Assembly: GCA_014763835.1 (NCBI GenBank)
Contig: JACXUQ010000188.1
Coordinates: 1-6,088, forward strand
Source: Thiotrichales bacterium
Lineage (GTDB): Bacteria; Pseudomonadota; Gammaproteobacteria; Thiomicrospirales; Thiomicrospiraceae
Reading direction: 5' to 3'
Length of the DNA: 6,088 bases
Below, piece after piece: positions 1-5,115 of this stretch (within the stretch, counting starts at the first letter, position 1; each line of letters begins with the position of its first letter). The notes under the pieces are model-generated. The model saw only the letters and a program-made list of their open reading frames with translations. It searched no databases and was not told where the DNA came from. The position numbers and the translations under genes were made by a program.

Positions 1-82
1 AAAACGCAGCCAATAGCTCGCTATTAGCAAGTTTTTCAACAAAAATCAGGCTATTTTTGACCATTTTTATTCGTGTAGCCAT
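1..82 (-). CDS. Possible start of a divergent gene (partial, runs off left edge)
   Basis: Reading leftwards from an ATG at 82-80, the minus strand stays open for 27 codons to the window edge (MATRIKMVKNSLIFVEKLAN, then SELLAAF). The codons look ordinary and the peptide is not low-complexity. An in-frame TAA lies about 12 codons upstream. An AGGAAGAG stretch sits roughly 13 to 20 bases before the ATG, which is far for a ribosome binding site. It is better placed for a TTG at 91-89 in the same frame, so the start is uncertain. I do not recognise the product. If real, it is transcribed away from pgk and pgk is the first gene of its block. The fragment is too short to exclude chance. Confidence 0.3.
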   Translation of the reverse strand, partial: MATRIKMVKNSLIFVEKLANSELLAAF

Positions 83-125
83 CTCGTGCAAAGCTCTCTT
101 CCTAAATTAAATTTCCTTGTCAGTA

Positions 126-155
126 TTTTCACAAGTATTGAAAAGCAAATTTAAT
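126..155 (+). promoter_or_regulatory. Candidate pgk promoter with overlapping dyad
   Basis: TTCACA (128-133) and TTTAAT (150-155), 16 bases apart, each match the sigma70 consensus at 5 of 6 positions. They would start transcription near 162, about 50 bases before the pgk ATG. A perfect inverted repeat, TTTTCA-N7-TGAAAA (126-144), overlaps the -35 box and could be an operator. A 12-base palindrome, ATTTAATTAAAT (149-160), overlaps the -10 box. The whole stretch is AT-rich, so chance matches are easy and the call is tentative. Confidence 0.35.
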
Positions 156-211
156 TAAATCCATAGATTTCCTGTTCTGGAAATCGAATTCAACTTGAAA
201 GAGGACTCATT

Positions 212-1399
212 ATGTCTGTTATTAAGATGTCTGATCTAGATTTGGCTGGTAAGCGCGTACTGATTCGTGAAGACCTGAACGTGCCAGTTAAAGACGGTAA
301 GGTTACTTCTGACGCACGTATCCGTGCTTCATTGCCAACAATCAAAATGGCAGCGGATGCGGGCGCGAAAGTTATGTTGATGTCTCACTTGGGTCGTCCT
401 GAAGAAGGTGTATACGATGAAACTGCTTCATTGGCACCGGTTGCCGCTAACCTGTCAGAGAAACTGGGTAAAGAAGTCCGCTTGATCAAAGACTACCTGA
501 ACGGTGGGTTTGAAGTGGCTGATGGTGAAGTGGTACTGTTGGAAAACGTACGTTTCAACAAAGGCGAAAAGAAAAACGACGAAACTTTGTCTAAGCAATA
601 TGCTGCACTATGTGATGTCTATGTTATGGATGCTTTCGGTACGGCTCACCGTGCCCAGGCTTCTACGCATGGTGCAGGTGCGTTTGCATCGGTTGCCTGT
701 GCAGGTCCATTGCTGGCGGCTGAATTGGAAGCGCTAGGTAAAGCATTGAACAATCCGGCACGTCCTTTGGTTGCTATCGTTGGTGGTTCTAAAGTGTCTA
801 CCAAACTGACTGTACTTGAGTCTCTGTCTGAGAAAGTTGACCAGTTGGTTGTGGGGGGCGGTATCGCTAACACGTTCATTGCTGCAGCAGGCAACAAAGT
901 TGGCAAGTCTTTGTATGAAGCGGATTTGATCCCGACTTGTAAAAAGCTGAACGAAATCATGGAAGGTCGCGGTGCGGCGATTCCGTTGGCGACTGACGTT
1001 GTTTGCGGTAAAGAGTTCTCTGAATCTGCAGCGGCTGAAACCAAGTCTGTAGCAGATGTGGCTGATGACGATATGATTTTTGATATCGGTCCTGATTCAG
1101 CTAAAGCATTGGCTGACATCATCATGAACGCGGGTACTGTTGTTTGGAACGGTCCGGTCGGCGTATTCGAATTCGACCAGTTCGGTGAAGGTACTAAGAC
1201 TATCTCTATGGCGATTGCCGAGTCTTCTGCGTTTTCTATCGCTGGCGGCGGTGATACTTTGGCTGCGATCGATAAATACGACATCGCAGATAAAGTTTCT
1301 TACATCTCTACTGGTGGCGGTGCTTTCCTGGAGTTCCTGGAAGGTAAGAAATTGCCAGCGGTTGAAATGTTGGAACAAGCTGCAGCTAAGGCTAAGTAA
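212..1399 (+). CDS. pgk: Phosphoglycerate kinase
   Basis: This cytosolic enzyme interconverts 1,3-bisphosphoglycerate + ADP and 3-phosphoglycerate + ATP, in glycolysis, gluconeogenesis and, where present, the Calvin cycle. The 395-residue protein has the normal bacterial length and an intact motif set. The N-terminal substrate domain carries REDLNVP (19-25), SDARIRASLPTI (33-44), SHLGRP (58-63), ENVRF (111-115) and AHRAQAS (145-151). The C-terminal nucleotide domain carries GGSKVSTK (191-198), GGGIANTF (215-222), NGPVGVFE (313-320), GGGDT (345-349) and STGGGAFLEFLEG (366-378). The ATG at 212 follows GAGGA (201-205) by 6 bases, so the start is well supported. No gap gene lies within 211 bases upstream. 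Two hairpins follow the stop, separating it from pyk. Nothing in the protein looks damaged. Confidence 0.98.
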   Translation: MSVIKMSDLDLAGKRVLIREDLNVPVKDGKVTSDARIRASLPTIKMAADAGAKVMLMSHLGRPEEGVYDETASLAPVAANLSEKLGKEVRLIKDYLNGGFEVADGEVVLLENVRFNKGEKKNDETLSKQYAALCDVYVMDAFGTAHRAQASTHGAGAFASVACAGPLLAAELEALGKALNNPARPLVAIVGGSKVSTKLTVLESLSEKVDQLVVGGGIANTFIAAAGNKVGKSLYEADLIPTCKKLNEIMEGRGAAIPLATDVVCGKEFSESAAAETKSVADVADDDMIFDIGPDSAKALADIIMNAGTVVWNGPVGVFEFDQFGEGTKTISMAIAESSAFSIAGGGDTLAAIDKYDIADKVSYISTGGGAFLEFLEGKKLPAVEMLEQAAAKAK

Positions 1400-1409
1400 T
1401 TGTAGCTAT

Positions 1410-1430
1410 TGACGTGACGTTGTCACGTCA
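1410..1430 (+). other. Perfect hairpin just after pgk, without T run
   Basis: TGACGTGAC (1410-1418) and GTCACGTCA (1422-1430) form a perfect 9-base-pair stem with a 3-base loop, 10 bases after the pgk stop codon. The bases that follow (GTCTATCTGC) are not T-rich, so it is not a standard intrinsic terminator. It could stabilise the 3' end of the pgk message or be a protein-binding dyad. Confidence 0.55.
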
Positions 1431-1442
1431 GTCTATCTGCTG

Positions 1443-1483
1443 GGCCTGGTTGTAAGGGTTTTATAACCAGGCCTGTTTAATTT
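1443..1483 (+). terminator. Probable pgk terminator
   Basis: GGCCTGGTT (1443-1451) pairs perfectly with AACCAGGCC (1465-1473). The stem extends inwards by four more pairs, one of them G-U, to a 5-base loop (1456-1460). The tract that follows, TGTTTAATTT, is T-rich but interrupted. This suggests partial or moderate termination between pgk and pyk, so some read-through is likely. Confidence 0.6.
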
Positions 1484-1696
1484 AACTGTCACGATGCTTG
1501 TTTATACTTGTTAACCGTGAAATTCACACTGAATTCACAGTGAAAAGAATCACCAAGGGTGCCTCGGTAAGTAAACTTCGCAACAGCAGCCAAATACTTG
1601 GCTAGCTTCGGATCGGTAAAGAGCCGGCAGTTTATTTTGCGAGACATCTTTCTTGTGTGAATAAGATCGTCAAAAGATAAGGATTTAAAAAAGATT
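1481..1696 (+). promoter_or_regulatory. pyk leader region with repeats and hairpins
   Basis: This spacer holds more than a bare promoter. A TATACT box (1503-1508) has only a poor -35 (TTTAAC, 1481-1486). A second weak pair nearer the gene is TTGCGA (1637-1642) with TAAGAT (1662-1667), 19 bases apart. Downstream of the first box are tandem 11-mers, ATTCACACTGA (1522-1532) and ATTCACAGTGA (1533-1543), which differ at one base. Two perfect dyads overlap them: GTGAA-A-TTCAC (1517-1527) and TTCAC-A-GTGAA (1534-1544). Further on are small hairpins: CACC-AAG-GGTG (1551-1561), AGCCAA-ATAC-TTGGCT (1588-1603) and CGGT/GCCG (1614-1626). I do not recognise a known riboswitch class. The pyk ribosome binding site AAGGA (1679-1683) is 13 bases from the ATG, which is longer than usual. 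Confidence 0.35.
1489..1647 (-). CDS. Possible small antisense ORF between pgk and pyk
   Basis: An ATG at 1647-1645 opens a 52-codon minus-strand frame ending in TGA at 1491-1489, inside the pgk-pyk spacer. The peptide begins MSRKINCRLFTDPKLAKYLA and ends VNFTVNKYKQAS. Its composition and codon mix look protein-like, with an alternating hydrophobic stretch near the C-terminus. Against it, the only purine run (AAGAAAG) abuts the ATG, I see no convincing promoter, and the product is not recognised. It would be antisense to the pyk leader and occupies most of the otherwise unexplained spacer. It may be a small gene, a remnant or chance. Third-position conservation in relatives would decide. Confidence 0.22.
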   Translation of the reverse strand: MSRKINCRLFTDPKLAKYLAAVAKFTYRGTLGDSFHCEFSVNFTVNKYKQAS

Positions 1697-3139
1697 ATGG
1701 CATCTGGTTTAAGAAGAACAAAAATTGTTGCCACTTTAGGACCTGCCACTGACCGTGAAGGTGAGTTGGAGCGCATGATTCAGGCGGGTGTGGATGTTGT
1801 GCGTATCAACATGTCGCATGGTTCGCCAGAAGAGCATATCGCCCGTGCGCAACGAGTTCGTGAGTTGGCTGAGAAATTCGATCATGAAGTCGGTGTACTG
1901 GTTGACCTGCAGGGTCCTAAAATTCGTATCGCCCGTTTTGCCGAAAACAAAATCTTTTTGGAAAAAGGCGACAAGTTTGCACTGGATAACAATGTCGGCA
2001 AAAACGACGGTAACCAGCATGAAGTCGGTCTGACCTACAAAAACCTGCCTTACGATGTTAAGCCAGGCGATATGTTGTTATTGGATGACGGCCGTTTGGT
2101 GTTCCAAGTGGATAATGTTGAAGGTGAGCGTGTCAATACGACAGTTGTCGTGGGCGGTACTTTGTCGAACAACAAAGGTATCAACCTGCAGGGTGGCGGT
2201 TTGTCAGCTGCCGCTTTGACCGATAAAGACAAAGAAGACATTATTACGGCCGCGACGATGAATGCCGATTATTTGGCATTGTCTTTCCCGCGTTCAGCAG
2301 AAGATGTTGAGTATTGCCGTACTCTGGCTCGTCAAGCCGGTTTGAACTGCTCTATCGTGTCTAAGGTGGAGCGCGCAGAAGCTGTAGCGGACGATGAAAC
2401 ATTGGATAGCATTATCCTGGCGTCAGACGTCATCATGATTGCCCGTGGTGACCTGGGTGTTGAAGTGGGCGATGCACAGTTGCCTGCACTGCAGAAGAAA
2501 ATGATCAAACGTGCCCGTCAGTTGAACCGTGTCACGATTACGGCAACGCAGATGATGGAAACCATGATCGAGAACGCCATTCCGACCCGTGCGGAAGTGT
2601 TTGACGTCGCCAACGCAGTCATGGACGGAACTGATGCGGTAATGTTGTCGGGTGAAACGGCAACCGGTAAATCGCCAAGTCTGGTTATCGAAACCATGGG
2701 GCGTATCTGTGCTGAAGCCGAAAAACAGCGTGCAACGCGTGAATCAACGCACCGCATTGATGAATCGTTCACTGCGGTGGATGAAACCATTGCGATGGCA
2801 GCAATGTACTCTGCCAACCATTTTGGCGTGAAATGTATTGCTGCGCTGACAGAGTCGGGTAATACCACGCTATTGATGTCACGTATCAGCTCGGGTATTC
2901 CGATCATTGCGTTGACGCCACACATGGAAACGCGCCGTAAAGTTACGTTGTTCCGTGGCGTTTATCCTTCATCGGTTGATTATACCGGCTTGAATGATGA
3001 AGAAATTCAGGATGCGATCCTGCAAAAAATCAAAGCGTTTGGTATCGCCAAAGAGGGTGACCTGATCATTCTGACACGCGGTGAATCGCGTGGATTGATG
3101 GGCGGAACCAACCGTATGGAAATCGTTAAAATCCCTTAA
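1697..3139 (+). CDS. pyk: Pyruvate kinase (PykA type)
   Basis: This enzyme transfers phosphate from phosphoenolpyruvate to ADP, giving pyruvate and ATP, the last step of glycolysis. It acts in the cytosol, and the family is normally a tetramer. The 480-residue protein is full length. The A domain shows TKIVATLGPAT (8-18), RINMSHG (36-42) and DLQGPKIR (70-77), followed by the small B domain (about 75-168) ending in NNKGINLQGGGLS. Catalytic motifs follow: SKVER (222-226, catalytic Lys and metal-binding Glu), IARGDLG (248-254, metal-binding Asp), the ITATQMMETM signature (281-290) and PTRAEVFDVANAVMDGTDAV (296-315). The C-terminal allosteric domain runs from about 350 to the end. The GGGL segment resembles E. 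coli PykA more than PykF, so AMP or sugar-phosphate control rather than FBP control is an inference from that family. A weak CCCT/AGGG hairpin (3133-3156) overlaps the stop codon; no strong terminator follows. Confidence 0.97.
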   Translation: MASGLRRTKIVATLGPATDREGELERMIQAGVDVVRINMSHGSPEEHIARAQRVRELAEKFDHEVGVLVDLQGPKIRIARFAENKIFLEKGDKFALDNNVGKNDGNQHEVGLTYKNLPYDVKPGDMLLLDDGRLVFQVDNVEGERVNTTVVVGGTLSNNKGINLQGGGLSAAALTDKDKEDIITAATMNADYLALSFPRSAEDVEYCRTLARQAGLNCSIVSKVERAEAVADDETLDSIILASDVIMIARGDLGVEVGDAQLPALQKKMIKRARQLNRVTITATQMMETMIENAIPTRAEVFDVANAVMDGTDAVMLSGETATGKSPSLVIETMGRICAEAEKQRATRESTHRIDESFTAVDETIAMAAMYSANHFGVKCIAALTESGNTTLLMSRISSGIPIIALTPHMETRRKVTLFRGVYPSSVDYTGLNDEEIQDAILQKIKAFGIAKEGDLIILTRGESRGLMGGTNRMEIVKIP

Positions 3140-3169
3140 TAACTGATAGCTTAGGGAATAATTATTGTT

Positions 3170-3197
3170 TTGACAGCTTTTAAAAGCTTGTTAGAAT
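3170..3197 (+). promoter_or_regulatory. fba promoter with palindrome in the spacer
   Basis: A perfect -35 TTGACA (3170-3175) and a -10 TAGAAT (3192-3197, 5 of 6 matches) are 16 bases apart, in the short gap between pyk and fba. Transcription would start near 3204, giving a leader of about 37 bases. A perfect 14-base palindrome, AGCTTTTAAAAGCT (3175-3188), fills most of the spacer and touches the -35 box. It could be a repressor site. The promoter implies that fba is transcribed on its own as well as by any read-through from pyk. Confidence 0.65.
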
Positions 3198-3240
3198 AAC
3201 AAGATTAATTTTTGAAAAACCAACTATAGGAGTCTCGCAC

Positions 3241-4081
3241 ATGGCGATGATTACACTTCGTGAATTGATGGACTACGCAGCAGAACACAACTTCGGTATG
3301 CCTGCGTTTAACGTAAACAACATGGAACAAGTTCGCGCAATCATGCGTGCTGCGGCTGCTTGTGATTCTCCAGTTATTCTGCAAGGTTCTGCAGGTGCGC
3401 GTAAATACGCTGGAGAGCCAATGTTGCGTCATATGATCGCTGCTGCGGTTGAAATGTTCCCGAACGTTCCAGTTGTTATGCACCAAGACCACGGTTCTGA
3501 CGTTGGCGTTTGTTTGCGCGCTATCCAGTCTGGCTTCACATCAGTTATGATGGACGGTTCTTTGATGGCCGACATGAAGACTCCAGCTTCTTACGAATAC
3601 AACGCCGGCATCACTGCTGAAGTTGTTAAAATCGCTCACGCCGGCGGTGTGTCTGTTGAAGGTGAACTAGGCTGCCTGGGTTCATTGGAAACGGGTAAGA
3701 TGGGTAATGCACGGTTCTTCTTCTGTTCCAGAAGAGTGGTTGGAAATCATCAACAACTACGGTGGTGATATGGGTCAAACTTACGGTGTGCCTGTTGAAG
3801 CGATCGTTGAAGGTATCAAGTACGGCGTTCGCAAAGTAAACATCGACACTGACCTGCGTATGGCTTCTACTGGTGCGATCCGTAAGCACCTGTCAGAAAA
3901 CGCTTCTAACTTCGACCCACGTAAATTCTACAAAGCGGCCGAAGATGCGATGATGGAAATCTGTAAAGCACGTTTCGAAGCTTTCGGTTGTGCGGGTCAC
4001 GCTTCTAAGATCAAGTCTTTGGGTCTGGAAGAAATGCAAGCGCGTTATGCTGCTGGTTCTTTGGATCAGAAAGTTAACTAA
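3241..4081 (+). pseudogene. fba: Class II fructose-bisphosphate aldolase, disrupted by internal deletion and frameshift
   Basis: The intact enzyme is a zinc aldolase joining dihydroxyacetone phosphate and glyceraldehyde 3-phosphate into FBP, and also sedoheptulose bisphosphate in the Calvin-type subfamily. The start is firm: AGGAG (3228-3232) lies 8 bases before the ATG. The first frame gives about 155 good residues, with HQDHG (81-85; catalytic Asp83 and zinc-ligand His84), MDGS (104-107) and VEGELG (139-144). It then continues out of register and stops at 3766-3768. The matching C-terminal part resumes in the next frame at 3707: MHGSSSVP with a zinc-ligand His, GVRKVNIDTDLR, and a normal end QKVN followed by TAA. 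Total aldolase-like sequence is about 279 residues, against about 350 expected from memory of the family. The missing block of about 75 residues normally carries the GTSHG zinc ligand, so neither fragment should be active. A real deletion or an assembly error are both possible. Confidence 0.9.
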
Positions 4082-4100
4082 GTCGCTTTTGCTGGCTAAC

Positions 4101-4128
4101 AAAACCCGGGCTTTGTCCCGGGTTTTTT
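4101..4128 (+). terminator. Intrinsic terminator after fba
   Basis: AAAACCCGGG (4101-4110) and CCCGGGTTTT (4117-4126) form a perfect stem around the 6-base loop CTTTGT, ending in a run of six T (4123-4128). It starts 20 bases after the fba stop codon. This is a strong rho-independent terminator that should close the pgk-pyk-fba block. Confidence 0.93.
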
Positions 4129-4163
4129 GTTTTATGGGGATGGTAATTTAATAGGGAGTAGAT

Positions 4164-4406
4164 ATGTGTGTTGTCATTATTGGATTAATGTTACTGCTGC
4201 TTTATTACGCGGATGCGCAGCTGGCAATGTTGAGCCTGAGTGTGACGATTGAGGATCAAAGTACCGTTGTTGCGCAAGGGTGGGATGTTGTGGTCGCCTT
4301 GTGGCCGGTCGCACTCTTTCTGTTTCTGGCCGGCGTCTTGGTGGTGTTGATGACATTGCGCGTGCGCAGCATGTTGCAAGAGATGCGACGAGAAGAAGAT
4401 GCTTGA
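4164..4406 (+). CDS. Small membrane protein, two predicted helices, function unknown
   Basis: This is an 80-residue protein that I do not recognise. The ATG follows AGGGAG (4153-4158) by 5 bases, a good ribosome binding site. A hydrophobic N-terminal segment (about 3-15, possibly to 25) is followed by a polar loop (29-40, containing EDQST). A long hydrophobic helix comes next (about 42-65), then a charged tail, RVRSMLQEMRREEDA, which the positive-inside rule places in the cytoplasm. The layout (helix, short loop, helix, basic amphipathic tail) resembles LapA/DUF1049-type proteins, but this is similarity of shape only. It lies after the fba terminator, and I see no clear promoter of its own. 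Its stop is 19 bases from the stop of the convergent bioD, with no terminator between them. Confidence 0.7.
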   Translation: MCVVIIGLMLLLLYYADAQLAMLSLSVTIEDQSTVVAQGWDVVVALWPVALFLFLAGVLVVLMTLRVRSMLQEMRREEDA

Positions 4407-4425
4407 TCAGATGGGCGCATTCGCA

Positions 4426-5112
4426 TTACAAGCTAAATTCTGGTATGGCGACTGGTTGAGAGTTCGACGCATAGCCTAAATGATGGCAAGGTATGTGGTG
4501 AGGGGCGACAAGGCCCTTTATATCAAGATAGTTGTTAATGTCGGCATCGGCGGCCAGGTCGTTCACTATCACGCAGTGCACTCTCAGGCCGCGATGATGG
4601 ATGGCTTCCAGTGTCAATAATGTATGATTTAAACAGCCCAGTTTGTTGCCGACTACAAGAATCACAGGGTAGTCTAGTTGAACTGCGAGATCTGCATTGA
4701 GGCCATCGCTGCATAAGGGCGAATAGAAGCCACCGGCGCCTTCTACCAGCGCAAAATGGTTTGGTGCAGGAGTGCAGGCGGCTAAAAGGTCGGATGTGGA
4801 AATGAACAGGCCGGCCTGTTGAATAGCGCGTTGCGGTGAAATAGGAGGCTTGAACTGATAGTGGCAAATAGTCTCAAGAGGTTCTGTATTGTCGCAGGCA
4901 GTCTGCAGTACTTTGGCATCACTGCATAGCAAACGTTGATCATCCTGCTGAATGCAGCCAGAGGCGATAGGTTTTCTGGGGCTGACAGCAATCCCCTGTT
5001 GCTGCAGCGTTACGGCAATGCAGGCGGTTACATAGGTCTTGCCGGCATCGGTATCGGTGCCGGTAATAAAAAACCCACCTGAGGTGGGTTGTGATGCTGT
5101 TTGACGCGGCAT
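4426..5112 (-). CDS. bioD: ATP-dependent dethiobiotin synthetase
   Basis: BioD closes the ureido ring of dethiobiotin from 7,8-diaminopelargonate, CO2 and ATP, the step before biotin synthase. It is a cytosolic P-loop enzyme and usually a homodimer. The 228-residue protein has GTDTDAGKT (18-26, P-loop), KPIASG (47-52, catalytic Lys47), SDA (64-66, probable metal-binding Asp65), VEGAGG (123-128, probable metal-binding Glu124) and VVGNKLGCLNH (153-163). The ATG at 5112-5110 is 3 bases after the purC stop, in the same frame (TAA-GGC-ATG), and there is no other ATG, GTG or TTG before the P-loop. This start leaves about 10 more residues before the P-loop than E. coli BioD has, and those codons coincide with a terminator-like hairpin. 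The only upstream purine signal is a weak AAGG, so translation is probably coupled to purC. No other biotin gene is in the window. Confidence 0.93.
   Translation of the reverse strand: MPRQTASQPTSGGFFITGTDTDAGKTYVTACIAVTLQQQGIAVSPRKPIASGCIQQDDQRLLCSDAKVLQTACDNTEPLETICHYQFKPPISPQRAIQQAGLFISTSDLLAACTPAPNHFALVEGAGGFYSPLCSDGLNADLAVQLDYPVILVVGNKLGCLNHTLLTLEAIHHRGLRVHCVIVNDLAADADINNYLDIKGLVAPHHIPCHHLGYASNSQPVAIPEFSL
5068..5090 (-). terminator. Terminator-like hairpin inside the start of bioD
   Basis: On the minus strand AACCCACC (5090-5083) and GGTGGGTT (5079-5072) form a perfect 8-base-pair stem with a TCA loop, running into six consecutive T (5073-5068). It begins 26 bases after the purC stop codon and covers bioD codons 8 to 15. 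By structure it is an intrinsic terminator for purC transcripts; by position it is an attenuator candidate for bioD. Ribosomes translating from the bioD ATG would cover and melt it. Confidence 0.8.
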
Positions 5113-5115
5113 GCC

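Noticed and set aside
12..59. Two AT-rich hairpins (12-25 and 40-59) as a terminator of a gene upstream of pgk
   Set aside because: The stems are short and AT-rich. The T runs are no stronger than the local base composition predicts, and no gene end is visible on the plus strand.
646..1284. 212-codon minus-strand ORF inside pgk
   Set aside because: It is fully antisense to an intact, strongly recognised pgk. Its Ser/Ala/Pro-rich composition is what the reverse complement of pgk codons yields.
1540..1605. GTG-started 21-codon leader peptide before pyk, and a 6-codon ATG peptide at 1495
   Set aside because: No ribosome binding site lies before either, and there is no regulatory codon run or adjacent attenuator structure.
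1545..1630. Cyclic-di-GMP (GEMM) or another known riboswitch upstream of pyk
   Set aside because: The conserved loop and receptor sequences of the classes I know are absent. Only generic small stems were found.
2518..2925. 135-codon minus-strand ORF inside pyk
   Set aside because: It is a shadow of pyk, with no ribosome binding site or recognisable domain.
3707..3768. Programmed ribosomal frameshift in fba
   Set aside because: The two frames overlap and no slippery site is evident. Shifting frame would not restore the roughly 75 missing residues or the missing zinc ligand, so a deletion explains the data better.
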